From contig NW_025407845.1 of assembly GCF_003324165.1 (NCBI RefSeq), forward strand, positions 62,001 to 126,000: a DNA stretch of 64,000 nt, in the 5' to 3' direction. Positions 9,295 through 19,918 of the stretch are shown one piece after another. The translations under genes were made by a program, and so were the position numbers. The notes beneath the pieces were generated by a model. It was given only the letters and a program-made list of their open reading frames with translations. It was not told the DNA's origin and made no database searches. The first letter of the stretch is position 1, and each line of letters opens with the position of its first letter. Source of the stretch: Naegleria lovaniensis (lineage: Eukaryota; Heterolobosea; Eutetramitea; Acrasida; Naegleriidae).

Positions 9295-11640
9295 TTATTT
9301 GGCGTGAGCATACAAGAACAATATGGAGCTGACCATACTATCAAATTCAGCATTTGGTTTCGCGATAGGATGATCATTCTCAGGATAGACCAACATTTTG
9401 ACATCTTTGGATTTTCCTAAAAACTTTAAGGCATGGTAAAATTCTCTTGGTTGTTCTTTAGGAACTCGTCGATCGACCTCACCAACCAACAACATCACAG
9501 CAGCAGTCACCTTATTGACATGACTAATTGGTGATTGTTCGTACATCTTCATCACCATATCTTTGGTAGCATAAGCTTCGTCATAGTATTCGTTTCCTAA
9601 GCTTTCACAATAACACCAATCAGGAATGTCGCTCTCTCCATAAATCGTGCTGAGATTAATGACAGGATTTCTCATGATAGAGCATTTAAATAAATCAGGA
9701 TACTGTCCAATCAAGTGTGCTGCCAAAAATCCACCATGACTTCCTCCCAGAGCTGAAATGCTCTGTGGATCTACCTCTAAAACATTATGATCCATTACGT
9801 ATTGAATTGCGGTATGACAATCCTTGACGTCCAAGTCGCCAATAACTCCAGGCAAGCATCCGGCAAATTCTTGACCAAAACCAACACTACCTCTATAATT
9901 AATAAATAAGACAGCATAACCGCAAAGAGCATAGAAAATACTTTGTGAAGAAAATGTTGTGATGAAGGCAGAATGAGGACCACCATGAGGGAAAGCAATA
10001 AGGCTATGCTTTTTCTCTTCTGATGATGTGGTTGCTCCCAAGAATCCTTTTGGAGTTTTTGGTACATATAAAATTCCATCCATAAATACATTGGACTCCT
10101 TCTCGACTGGGATATGTAGCACCTTCCATGCTACCTCCTTAATTTTATCTCTAAGGCTAGCATTCTCCACGAGAGAGTCCTCCAGAGTTTGAAGCCCATC
10201 CTCTAACAGTCTCAAATTTGAGAGTTCACCATTTTCATAATTAATATCTGCTACATAGATTTGATAGGGAGAAGTTGGAGTAGTTTGGTAGAAGAGAATC
10301 TTTTTCTTGCTAGCGTCTTGATTAAGGAAAATGATAGAGTCATACGAACCAGCATTTCCTAACACTCTTTTTACGTTTTCTGATGTTTTACTGGTATCTA
10401 TCAATAGCATGGATGTGACACTCCTCCAAATTGAATTAACAATTATATACCTTGAATCGGCACTCCAGCAGTTGAGCGGCAGTTCAGCCGTGTACAAACC
10501 AGGGAAAACTTGCATCAATTCTACTTCTTTGGAAACTGATACTTTTTGCACAATATCTACAATCACTTGGTAATCGGTTTTGCTCTCATTCCAATTCAGA
10601 GTGACCAGCTTTGAAGTTGAATTGTGATAGTTCACATCGTTACCATAGGCTAAAAATGCAAGTTTAGTACCACAAGGAGAAAAGACTGGTCTTCTGACAC
10701 CTCTAAATTGTTTGGCTATTTGATCGACCTTTTGTCGGTCACAATAAAACAATTTGGCGTCTCGTTGCATACAATACTTCAGTCCTAGCTTTCGAACTGG
10801 CTTGTCATATCCAACATAAACAAATTGATTGGAATTTTTCAAATAAATAGGAGATCCAGCACTGACATTATTTGGAATCAAATCAATGTGTGTGACCTGT
10901 TTAGCTTTGATGTCTAATTCATAAAGATGAGGATTCTTTAACAAAATTTGTTCTCCCCAATCCTCCTTCCGCTCATAATCATACTTGAATTCAAAATTCG
11001 ATTGTACAGAAGAGCTAGAAGATCCATTATTATCTGATCCTGATGGCTTTGGTTTCTCCCAATAGGGTTTTACAATTTCTTGCTTCAACTCGGCAACATA
11101 GAGAATTTTGTTTTCATCCGTGGACCAAGAAACTCTTGCAAACGTTTCATCGGTAAAGAGCTTACCATGAACATCCTTGACCAAAACTCTGGTTTGTAAT
11201 AATTGATTTGCATAGATTTCAATTTGATAATCGAGTGCTCCTGTCTGAGCGTTTGGCTTTCCATCCTGAGAAATACATTTAAAGAGAGCCTTTCGTTGTC
11301 CACTTGGAGAAATTGAAGAGGCATGGATTTCGGATGGTACAATGGATGGAAAAACAGATGAAACAACGGCTTGATCGCTGCTGATACCCGAATGATTCAA
11401 AAAAACATGATACTGCTTGAGAATATTGATCATCTTGTCATTTTGATAATCGGAATAGGAGCAAGACAATTCAATCGAGGAAGTGTTGAGAGAATCATTC
11501 ATCCATGATGATGATGCAATGAAACTTCCTGATGAAATGGTTGGAATAGATTTTACGTGTTCGTAGAGTTGAGTCACAAGATCTCGTTGTTGTGGATTGT
11601 CCATTTTTAAAGCTTTGATTGAGAAATTTAAATCAACCAT
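9295..11640 (-). CDS. APEH: Acylaminoacyl-peptidase (prolyl oligopeptidase family S9C)
   Basis: The 781-aa protein has an N-terminal beta-propeller-like half and a C-terminal alpha/beta-hydrolase domain. The nucleophile motif is GGSHGG with Ser near residue 634, the acid is the Asp of LLVGEVDRRVP (about 719) and the His is in PENDHPI (about 756), the spacing expected for S9C enzymes. FPHGGPHSAF precedes them and would supply the oxyanion hole. The enzyme removes N-acylated amino acids from blocked peptides in the cytosol and helps clear oxidised proteins; there is no targeting signal. Length is close to the usual 730 aa. The next gene (kinase) diverges from it across about 145 bases, so the two may share a promoter region. 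A later ATG (11604) is an alternative start. Confidence 0.93.
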   Translation of the reverse strand: MVDLNFSIKALKMDNPQQRDLVTQLYEHVKSIPTISSGSFIASSSWMNDSLNTSSIELSCSYSDYQNDKMINILKQYHVFLNHSGISSDQAVVSSVFPSIVPSEIHASSISPSGQRKALFKCISQDGKPNAQTGALDYQIEIYANQLLQTRVLVKDVHGKLFTDETFARVSWSTDENKILYVAELKQEIVKPYWEKPKPSGSDNNGSSSSSVQSNFEFKYDYERKEDWGEQILLKNPHLYELDIKAKQVTHIDLIPNNVSAGSPIYLKNSNQFVYVGYDKPVRKLGLKYCMQRDAKLFYCDRQKVDQIAKQFRGVRRPVFSPCGTKLAFLAYGNDVNYHNSTSKLVTLNWNESKTDYQVIVDIVQKVSVSKEVELMQVFPGLYTAELPLNCWSADSRYIIVNSIWRSVTSMLLIDTSKTSENVKRVLGNAGSYDSIIFLNQDASKKKILFYQTTPTSPYQIYVADINYENGELSNLRLLEDGLQTLEDSLVENASLRDKIKEVAWKVLHIPVEKESNVFMDGILYVPKTPKGFLGATTSSEEKKHSLIAFPHGGPHSAFITTFSSQSIFYALCGYAVLFINYRGSVGFGQEFAGCLPGVIGDLDVKDCHTAIQYVMDHNVLEVDPQSISALGGSHGGFLAAHLIGQYPDLFKCSIMRNPVINLSTIYGESDIPDWCYCESLGNEYYDEAYATKDMVMKMYEQSPISHVNKVTAAVMLLVGEVDRRVPKEQPREFYHALKFLGKSKDVKMLVYPENDHPIAKPNAEFDSMVSSILFLYAHAK

Positions 11641-11785
11641 GAATGATCGAGGTCTGTATCATCGACCACCACCGAGGCACCAATGTACATTAACACTTAA
11701 TTGATTGTTAGTATTTACAGAGTAACCAAGTGAACCAATAGACTCACGAAAGAAGAGGATATATACTTCTGAAAAATGCGTTAAC

Positions 11786-14700
11786 ATGAACGAACCCTCT
11801 GGATCAACAACCCATTCCGATTCAATTATGGAATCCATAATTGACAAGGATAATTCCTCTTCTTCACATTCACCATATGATTCTGGTCTAAATTTCAATC
11901 CTCATGAAGACACGTTTCGATCCGCCACAAATTCACAGCAACAAATTAATTCTAATACTATGAAATCTCCGCATCATCCAAACAAATTGTTGACAGCCCT
12001 ACCCCCCTCTCCACTACACAACAACACGACCTATCATCGAAGAACTCAATCAGAATTTATCAGTGGTGGCGGTGGTACAGGCAGTGATGATACCACTCCT
12101 CCTCCTGCTGCGAACAATTTTTCAACCACAACAACAACAACGTTGAGCATTGAAAACTCTCAAGATGTCAATACTCCCAACAATGAACATTCTATGGACA
12201 GCAGTCATGACACTGCAATAATGTCCAATCAGCAAGTAGTACAACACTCAATGATGAGCACAACCGTTCGATCAGAACCTCTCACTCTTTCACAGCAACA
12301 ACAACACAATAGCTCAACAACAAATCCACCTTCTTCTTCTTCTTCATCTGTACCATTTCATCCTTCAGGCAAACATCGAAAAAAACATTTTTCATTATTT
12401 GAAATGAATTCACCTTCCATGATGATGATGAATGCTCAGCAACATGTAAATCTCACACCATCTTCTTTGATTTTTTATACTCCAACCACTAGAAAGAGAT
12501 TAAATCATGTAGAATTTATTAAGAATAGTGGAATTGAGAGTAGTGGTGGTGCTGTCAGTGTCACTAAGAGTCCAATTCTTTCAACAGAAAACAATCATTC
12601 TGTAGAGAGTAGTACCATGAGTCATCTTAATCCTCACTCATCCATGCGAACCACACCTTTCGTTTCAACCTTGGATGCTTCTTCTCCAAATCATTTAGAA
12701 ACGAGTCCTTTCACTCCAAAACAACATAGAACTGTTAGTGCACAACATAACAACCCAACGAAATCAATTCCATCTGCTCATGTGAATCATCATTACACAC
12801 TTGAAGAATTTCCAATTCCTGATTTTTCTAATGTGAAAAAACATAATCATATTACTTTTGATCAAAAGTTCAATCATCTCCCAAATGGTCATTCCAATGT
12901 TTCTACAACCACTCATGAACTCTCCTCATTATTACTCTCATCACTACCAACAGCATCAACACAACAACAACACTCCTATGCAAGTCCTCTTCCCTCAGTT
13001 TCTGATTTATTAGTAGAGGCCTCTCAAGAATCTTCAAAAGAAAATACAGTGGTAATCGGACCTTACACGGTATTCATTGATTCTGAATATTCTTTGAGTG
13101 CTTCCTCTGTCCAATTGGATGGAATTTTTTCAATTCATGACGATACTGGACTCGATGTTCCGAAAGGAGCTCTTTCTGCAGAAAAATACTTTTATGAAGG
13201 TTTTCACACAACCACGAATGAGAAAGTCAATGTCATTAGCCAACTGGTTGACTCTAACTATGTGGAAGCTTATCGAGAGAAATCCAAAAGATTACTATTG
13301 CTTGATAATAATGTGACAGGAATTATTCAATTGTTGGATGTTGCTGAAATTCAATTGACAAATGCCATGCAAACAACTGAAGAAGAAAGTGAAATGAACA
13401 ACAAGGAATCACTTTCTGCTAATTCTTCTTCGGCAGGATCTATATTTTACATTTTTGTAGAACCTTGTCTGCTCATGCACAAAATTATTCAAAAAACAAA
13501 AATTGAAGAAAAGAAGTTCTCGTATCCAATTTTACTGGAATGGCTTTCTCAGCTTGCAGATGGTTTGGCTAATATTCACGAACATTTATCTACAGTTCAT
13601 GGAAATATTAATGTCAATTCAATTTTCTATTCCAAGAATGAAGAATGTATGAAAATTGGAAACATGTTGTTACTCACACCTGAAATGAGAAGACGTTTAA
13701 GTGAACCAAAATCACCATTTCCAGAAGCAAATGATTTTAATTTTAGTACTTATCGGTCAAACACTTCATTCACACCACTAGATTTGGGAGAAAAACCAAG
13801 ATATGACATGAAAACAGAGGTTTGGCTCTTTGGAATTCTCACCATTACGATTATTACGATGAAAAATATGAATGTCATTATTAATAGCTTTCTCGATAAC
13901 GATCAATCCTTTGTTTCCTCTCTTTTTCAAATCATTAGCAAGCAATATAATGACAGATTTTGTGCATTGATATGGAGAGCATGTCATTCAGATCCGTTAT
14001 GTCGACCAACCATGCGTGAATTGTGTTATCAACTTGGTTTACTTAAAAAGTATAGAAGTATTTCAGGATCCACAAGTTCAACACGAAATTCTATCATTGA
14101 AAGCGATGTGAATCAATATCAGAAACATCTCGAGGATATTCGAGTGAATATGGAACTAGGTTCAATATTGGGAGATTTATATGGAGGAGAAGAAGGACAA
14201 TTTGCTGAACAAAAACTTCATTCTAGAAATAGTAATAGCTATGATATTTTACCACTTTGTACATCTGATGGGCCAGCTGTTCTTTCATCTCTCATTTCCA
14301 TTGGTCGAACGATCATGAGATTTGTAAACAAACATTACAAAATCAAAGACAAGAAAAAGAAAAAGAGCAAACTAATACTTGTGAAAAACAAAATCAAAAA
14401 GTTCACAAAGCAAGAAAAGATGGACTCTGAATCTCGAAGATTGAGTAAGAAAACTCTTGAAGAAGAATTACAACTTCGAAATCATACACGAGTATTTGAA
14501 CATCAGGAAGAAGTGGATCTCAAAATCATGCAAACCAAAATTGCAAGCCAATATCGTATCATCTCAATCATTGGAAGTGGCAGCCAAGGAACTGTCATTA
14601 AAGCGTTTGATATCAAGAATAATAGACATGTTGCAATCAAACGAATTCGAATGAAAGACAATAATGATACTTTACTTGCTGCTAAAGAAATAAGCTCCAT

Positions 14701-16429
14701 GTTTTCTCTTTCAGAATGTGAAAATATTTGTAAAATTTATAATTGGTTCATGTATTGTGAAAATAGAGAAGATAAAAAGACGATGGACCAGGGAAGTCCA
14801 AATCTCTACGAAAGTGAAGAAGACACAGAAGCTGAAGATGATGAAGATGACGATGATGAATATGATTTCAAAGATTATGCCAATGAAACATGGTACATTT
14901 CGATCGTGATTGAATACTGTTCAGAAGGTGATCTACGAAAAGCATTGAGATATTGTCGAGATACTAATACTTATTTCAAAAACTCGATTGTGAAAAATTG
15001 GCTTACCCAACTCGTGACAGCTGTGGATTATATTCATCGTAAAAATCTCATGCATCGAGATATTTCATTGAAGAATATATTTCTTCATACCGATAACAAA
15101 AAGATTCTTGAAGAGTCCACTTCAGTGCATTCATTGGGAACCTCTTCTTCTTATTTTGATCATTGTATTGTGAAATTGGGAGATATGGGTCTATCCATTA
15201 AGCTCGAAGAGTTAAATGGAAAAAACGCTCAATGGGGAACAAGAAGAACGATGGCTCCTGAACAACGACTTGGAAAACGTTACGATTGTTCAGTAGATAT
15301 TTGGAGCATGGGTTGCATTGCTTTAGAAATGGTTTCTCAATATCATCTCTCTTCAAAAAAAGGTGGAGCATTTGATGATTTGAGACATGTGGATTATTAT
15401 GCTGAAATTAAGAATAATCCAAATTATTTGAATGAAGTGTTAAAACCATTGGAACATTACTATGACGATAATATTATTCAATTTATTAAGAGTTGCATTG
15501 TCATTGAACCATGGAAGAGAGCAACCACACAACAATTATTCAATTTACTTCATCAAGATATTCGATCAGTGGAAAATGTAGAAATGCATTACGATGAAAG
15601 TTTGGAAGAATTTAGACCTTCTCCTTTTCCTTCCGTCAAACATGAAGGTGTGAATCATTCAGCAAACCCTTCGAATATAGGTCCTATATTACAACGATAT
15701 GATTCCAAACCATCCATGATGGTGAGTAATGCTAGTATTCTCTCCAATCTAGCTCTGTTAAAAGCAGAAATGAATAAGGAAGGTTCAGATCTGAAACCAG
15801 CCGTAGAAGATTATGCTTCACAACAACAACAACAAACGAGAAGACTTTCAGGTAATCCAGTGTTTATTGAACTTGAAAATTCAAATCGAAAATATGTCAA
15901 ACCAGAACCAAAGGGACAATCCAATAATGGAAAACTATCAGCTTCTTTGAGTGTGGACAGTAAGGATGTTCTCACTAGTTACAGTTTATCCATGTTTTTC
16001 AAAGAGATTGAGGTTGAAGAAAAACATGAAAAAGAGACAAGAACGAATGAAATCAAATTAAGCAATGATCATTTTACATCATTTATGAATAATAATCCAC
16101 ATTACAATGATCCTCATGCATCATCATCATCATTACCTGAAGAATTTTCAAGTCAAGTGAAAAAGGGACATGAAAATAATCTTCACAAATTACTTCAAAA
16201 ACCAATTATGGAATGGACCACTTCCGATGTTGGTATTTGGTTGATTTCTATTGATTTTAGCAAATTTGTTGAAAATTTTCAATCGCAAAACATTACAGGA
16301 AAAGCGTTATTACTCATACGAGAAGAAGATATGAAAGATGTTGGATGTGTAAAACTTGGTGACAAATTATTATTATGGAATATGATACAAAATTTGAAAC
16401 AATTGAATGAAAAGAGATTCAAGAAGTGA
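11786..16429 (+). CDS. Pseudokinase-kinase-SAM domain protein (1547 aa)
   Basis: After about 430 disordered residues (Ser/Thr/His/Gln-rich) comes a degenerate kinase domain (about 440-755) in which HRD is replaced by HGN (VHGNINVNSIF) and DFG by GNM. A basic linker follows. A second kinase domain (about 920-1255) keeps the glycine loop (IGSGSQGTV), VAIK lysine, helix-C Glu (AAKEIS), HRDISLKN and a metal-binding DMG in place of DFG, then MAPEQR. It carries an acidic insert of about 45 residues after the N-lobe strands. Residues about 1474-1545 form a SAM domain (WTTSDVGIWLISIDFSKFV...). A pseudokinase in front of an active kinase recalls GCN2 or JAK layouts, but the SAM end is different. Substrates are unknown; SAM probably drives oligomerisation. 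The frame is intronless. Confidence 0.85.
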   Translation: MNEPSGSTTHSDSIMESIIDKDNSSSSHSPYDSGLNFNPHEDTFRSATNSQQQINSNTMKSPHHPNKLLTALPPSPLHNNTTYHRRTQSEFISGGGGTGSDDTTPPPAANNFSTTTTTTLSIENSQDVNTPNNEHSMDSSHDTAIMSNQQVVQHSMMSTTVRSEPLTLSQQQQHNSSTTNPPSSSSSSVPFHPSGKHRKKHFSLFEMNSPSMMMMNAQQHVNLTPSSLIFYTPTTRKRLNHVEFIKNSGIESSGGAVSVTKSPILSTENNHSVESSTMSHLNPHSSMRTTPFVSTLDASSPNHLETSPFTPKQHRTVSAQHNNPTKSIPSAHVNHHYTLEEFPIPDFSNVKKHNHITFDQKFNHLPNGHSNVSTTTHELSSLLLSSLPTASTQQQHSYASPLPSVSDLLVEASQESSKENTVVIGPYTVFIDSEYSLSASSVQLDGIFSIHDDTGLDVPKGALSAEKYFYEGFHTTTNEKVNVISQLVDSNYVEAYREKSKRLLLLDNNVTGIIQLLDVAEIQLTNAMQTTEEESEMNNKESLSANSSSAGSIFYIFVEPCLLMHKIIQKTKIEEKKFSYPILLEWLSQLADGLANIHEHLSTVHGNINVNSIFYSKNEECMKIGNMLLLTPEMRRRLSEPKSPFPEANDFNFSTYRSNTSFTPLDLGEKPRYDMKTEVWLFGILTITIITMKNMNVIINSFLDNDQSFVSSLFQIISKQYNDRFCALIWRACHSDPLCRPTMRELCYQLGLLKKYRSISGSTSSTRNSIIESDVNQYQKHLEDIRVNMELGSILGDLYGGEEGQFAEQKLHSRNSNSYDILPLCTSDGPAVLSSLISIGRTIMRFVNKHYKIKDKKKKKSKLILVKNKIKKFTKQEKMDSESRRLSKKTLEEELQLRNHTRVFEHQEEVDLKIMQTKIASQYRIISIIGSGSQGTVIKAFDIKNNRHVAIKRIRMKDNNDTLLAAKEISSMFSLSECENICKIYNWFMYCENREDKKTMDQGSPNLYESEEDTEAEDDEDDDDEYDFKDYANETWYISIVIEYCSEGDLRKALRYCRDTNTYFKNSIVKNWLTQLVTAVDYIHRKNLMHRDISLKNIFLHTDNKKILEESTSVHSLGTSSSYFDHCIVKLGDMGLSIKLEELNGKNAQWGTRRTMAPEQRLGKRYDCSVDIWSMGCIALEMVSQYHLSSKKGGAFDDLRHVDYYAEIKNNPNYLNEVLKPLEHYYDDNIIQFIKSCIVIEPWKRATTQQLFNLLHQDIRSVENVEMHYDESLEEFRPSPFPSVKHEGVNHSANPSNIGPILQRYDSKPSMMVSNASILSNLALLKAEMNKEGSDLKPAVEDYASQQQQQTRRLSGNPVFIELENSNRKYVKPEPKGQSNNGKLSASLSVDSKDVLTSYSLSMFFKEIEVEEKHEKETRTNEIKLSNDHFTSFMNNNPHYNDPHASSSSLPEEFSSQVKKGHENNLHKLLQKPIMEWTTSDVGIWLISIDFSKFVENFQSQNITGKALLLIREEDMKDVGCVKLGDKLLLWNMIQNLKQLNEKRFKK

Positions 16430-16432
16430 ATC

Positions 16433-16550
16433 AAATTCTTAAATGAATCAACTTTTCTTGAGGATCGATCACAAATTCTTAATTGAATCAACGATCGACC
16501 ACAAATTCTTAATTGAATCAACTTTTCTTGAGGATCGACCACAAATTCTT
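16433..16550. repeat. Imperfect tandem repeat between convergent genes
   Basis: The octamer AAATTCTT recurs at 16433, 16473, 16503 and 16543, marking units of 40, 30 and 40 bases. The 40-base units contain CTTTTCTTGAGGATCGAC and end with ACAAATTCTTAATTGAATC; the 30-base unit lacks the CTTTTCTTGAG part. The array starts just after the kinase stop codon and runs into the stop codon of the minus-strand gene at 16549. A nearly identical 24-base stretch (23 of 24 matches) occurs inside that gene at 16808-16831, which suggests the repeat was copied from its coding sequence. Confidence 0.9.
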
Positions 16551-17499
16551 AATTGAATTTGATCACTGTAGTCTCGAAAATGTACTCCAAAAATGCAATG
16601 GCATTCTCTTTGGTTGGAAATCTTTCATCTTTGACATTTTCTGCCCATTCTTCCAATTTACCAAAACTCATCACAACCTGATTCAATTTCACTGGAGTGT
16701 ATGTCTTTTGAGAAATTAAATCAAGATTAGAAACTGGACTTCGATTGTATTCCTCAACAGTTTTCACAATCTGTTCATATTCAAATGAAATATTCCATGA
16801 AAAACTAAACTTTTCTTGACGATCGACCACATGTTTTTCCGTTCTCACATGTTTCACAGTAATGGTTCTCTTCTTTCCGTACATGTCATGATCGACAACA
16901 TCCCAACACACGGTCCAATCCTTATCTTGGAAATTCAATTTATGAACAGTACCAAGAATTAATTTGTAATAAGTGACAGGTTGTGAAATTGCGTTTTGAT
17001 TGTAACATCTCAACAATTGAAAGACAGGATTTCCAACCATGAACAAGGCTTTCAAAAACGAAGTCAATGACACGTGATCTTCCATGACAATATTCTCCTT
17101 CTTGATTTTGGCAGTCATTTGAGCATATAAATTTTGATAATACGAATGAACATTGACACCATAAATATTCTTTTCATCTTCAATGGGCATTCCTCGATTC
17201 AAAATCAAATCAATCAAAGAGACAATAAAGTGAGAGACATTGCTCATCTTTTGTCCATTGACATAGGTCTTTCCGACCAGTCTAGGAGTATCTTTTCCAA
17301 TGACATCATAATTGAAACTAATGTCATTATCCTCTTCTTCACTGGTCGTTAATCGAGTGTCCATCACCTGCATGGAGAGGACATTCTTTTCCAACTCTTT
17401 TTTTACTTCATCAATAGTCATACACATCATGGTTTGTTCGACAGATCCAACAAGATCAGCAGCGTCAGCATCGGAACGAGAAGCAAATAATTTCTTCAT
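16549..17499 (-). CDS. Hypothetical protein, possible relative of 55864-57115 product
   Basis: This 316-aa intronless protein has no signal peptide or membrane segment. A middle block (SLTSFLKALF, then NPVFQLLRCYNQNAISQP) and a later block (TITVKHVRTEK followed by FSFSWNISFEY) resemble, in the same order, segments of the three-exon protein at 55864-57115 (SLEQFMLNYFGEESPVV, LKLCNQSIIAPAV, VTVCHRRKE, FEWRLYI). That suggests a shared alpha/beta module of unknown function. The stop codon lies inside the tandem repeat shared with the end of the kinase gene. I do not recognise the family. Confidence 0.72.
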   Translation of the reverse strand: MKKLFASRSDADAADLVGSVEQTMMCMTIDEVKKELEKNVLSMQVMDTRLTTSEEEDNDISFNYDVIGKDTPRLVGKTYVNGQKMSNVSHFIVSLIDLILNRGMPIEDEKNIYGVNVHSYYQNLYAQMTAKIKKENIVMEDHVSLTSFLKALFMVGNPVFQLLRCYNQNAISQPVTYYKLILGTVHKLNFQDKDWTVCWDVVDHDMYGKKRTITVKHVRTEKHVVDRQEKFSFSWNISFEYEQIVKTVEEYNRSPVSNLDLISQKTYTPVKLNQVVMSFGKLEEWAENVKDERFPTKENAIAFLEYIFETTVIKFN

Positions 17500-17712
17500 G
17501 TTGTTGATGATGTGAAATTAATGGGAAGTGAGTGGCGATCAATGAGAATTTTTTTTTTTGAAAATTTGATCAATCAAATGTCAACACCTCTTGTCGTCTT
17601 GAAATTCATAAGAACCTCCAGAATGCTGTTTTCATTGATGAATCAGAGAGCATTGATAATTCCCTTTATTATGATGGTGTTGTCTTGTTAAACAAATTTT
17701 GAAGAATTTCCA

Positions 17713-18782
17713 TTATCGATGATATTCTGTCACAAATGCTCTTGCCAATGAATCATTGGTTCGATGACTTCCATACGATGACATTTGTTTATGACTCTCA
17801 TGTTCTTCATGTTGATGAGAATTCTCATCGAAATGATTTTCTTCTTCAAATTGTTTCATATTATGAGTCATCATTTTCTTGACCTTATTTTGTTGTTTTC
17901 GTTGTTCCACAAGAATTCGATATTGCTCATGAATATTCTCTTCTTGAACCAATTCTTCAACAAGTCTTACTAAAAAGTTAAATCTTCTTTTAGCTCCATA
18001 TCTTTGTTCTCTTTTAAGTTCTTTTGTTGAATATTCACATTCATGATTACTACTCGTGTCATCGTCATCGTCATCACTATCTTCATGATTTGAAGAAGAA
18101 GGATGAGATGAAGAAGAGGGTATGGTCTTGGTCATGGAACAAGTAGAATCAAAATCTCGTTCTCTCTCTTGATGGTCAAAATCTAAGGACAAATTGGATG
18201 AACTTGGTAAATCTGAAGAGGGTGTGGTGGAGGAGGATCTTGTTTCGAGGTGATGTTGGTGAGGTGTGGAAACTTGTTTCTTTTTCTTTTTTGTGGAAAT
18301 GACAAGAGAGGTTTCTTCACTTTCTTTCTTGTCACTCTTTCTCTTTTTTCGTTTCGATGAGTTGGTAGGAGTGTCACCACCGTCGTTATTGGCAGAAGTG
18401 TTGGTAGGTGAGTCACCACTACTTGGAATGTACTTGTTTTTAAATTTCATGACTGAACAAGTGTATGTGAAATGAATGGTGTGTGAACATTATTGTGAGC
18501 ATGGAATGGTGTGTGAAATATAATGTCAATACTTACTGTATCGATAATGTGAGTCACACAATCGACCTCCACAAACATTCTTAAATCCAAACAACTTTTC
18601 TACCAAAATGGATCGATCCGAGTTCTCAGCAATGACAGCTCCTCTTTCTCTAAAAATCTTTTCAGATTGGTCATGATGCAATTGGTTTTTGTGTGTGGTG
18701 TGTACAGTACACGGTTATTTTAGGTTCACATGTTCATTCACACATTCACACATTCACACATTCACACATTCATTTCACAATT

Positions 18783-18815
<33 letters not shown>

Positions 18816-19918
18816 TACCTTAAAATTAGCTTTTGGTTGAAACACCAATTCTCCCTTCTGTAAACAACACACAATGCAAAATATATCTCCTTGCGCATTC
18901 TTATATGGAAATGGTTTTCGAATGGTAAATCCATTCAAGCCAACCACTGCGTTTGGATCATTACTCTCTAATGATGTTGTTGTAGCTGATGGTTGCTGTA
19001 TGGAAGGAGAGGTTGATGTTGTGGTTAAAGTTGTTGAGGCCTCTTGATGATGTTGTGGATGAATCATCCTTTCTCAAAATTGTTGAATCTTTCATGTTGG
19101 CAGTGGCAGTGGTGGAAGGTTGTGTTACATGAGACCAATGAACACATTTTTGTGAGTGTGTCACAACAACAACAACAACACGATTCACACAAGCGCGGCA
19201 TTGGGCATTCACACAAGTACACAGAAATATTTGAGGATGAGACACATTCGAATGAATCCATTTATATCAATCATGGTCACAAGAGTGAATTGTGTGAATG
19301 AAAGAAGCGCGTGAAATGGTTGTATATATTTTTGTGTGTGAACAAATGACCGCGTGGTTCATCGTCACGCATACACATTCATGTTGCATATACAATGAGA
19401 AGAGTAAATGTTGTCATCACAATGTGTGTGTGAAATATAAATTTATCATCAGAGTGAATAAAATTATTAGAAATACAAATGATACGTCACGTGTGACCAA
19501 TGATGATGATGATTGAATGAATAACAGACGTGTCATTGAATCATGGGATTCACAAATTGTAGGTTCATCGTCACACAAAGATTAGCCTTCAACAATAACT
19601 TGCTACTTACATTCTTGTCACAGGCTGGAATGCAAAAATGCTGTCGACGGAATTGGCAGCTGACGTGTGCACAGAATTTTTTTTGGTCACAAACGAAACA
19701 CCAATGTTCGGTATTCTTGACCAAGTTGAAGAGGAAAGTTTAACCAATAAAAATCCACCAAATTGAAACTCAAATTGATTCTTCTCCAAGTAATGCTTTA
19801 ACTCTGCCACACTCACAGGAAACAAACAGCAACATCTAAACCGATCAATACTTGGAAGAGTACACTTGTGAAGAAGAGAGACGAATCTCTGGATGCAACG
19901 TCTATCTGGTGTAATGTC
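17713..19918 (-). CDS. Hypothetical protein, at least five exons, 5' end not resolved
   Basis: I join, on the minus strand, 19918-19611, 19068-18819, 18657-18537 and 18452-17713; each junction keeps the frame. Donors are GTAAGT (19610), GTATGT (18818) and GTAAGT (18536). The first visible exon has no ATG in a suitable place and is preceded by an in-frame stop, so at least one upstream exon is missing. The 542-nt intron 19069-19610 contains no AG dinucleotide on the minus strand for roughly 450 nt before its acceptor. The protein has short Cys pairs (GDIFCIVCCLQKGE, FKNVCGGRLCDSHYRY) that could bind metal, then a Lys/Ser/Asp/His-rich disordered tail. No family is recognised. The last exon alone (from 18450) would look like a 245-aa protein. 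Confidence 0.5.
18733..18813. repeat. Microsatellite: (ACATTCAC)n followed by (CAA)n
   Basis: An 8-base unit is repeated about four to five times (18733-18771), followed after a short spacer by about ten CAA triplets (18783-18813). Both lie within the predicted 161-nt intron 18658-18818 of the minus-strand gene, which explains the poly-Cys reading of the intron if translated through. Confidence 0.85.

Noticed and set aside
18733-18813. CRISPR-like regular repeats
   Set aside because: Units are an 8-mer and a triplet microsatellite without spacers, inside a eukaryotic intron.
18961-19261. Cys-rich minus-strand frames (LCTCVNAQCRACV and CESCCCCCC readings) that look like zinc fingers
   Set aside because: They fall in the AG-free intron, no acceptor exists upstream, and Cys runs come from GTT/TGT repeats in TG-rich DNA.
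19533-19724. Zinc-finger-like reading (WCFVCDQKKFC...CIPAC) in the exon at 19611-19918
   Set aside because: This frame does not join in phase to the downstream exons, whereas the overlapping frame does.
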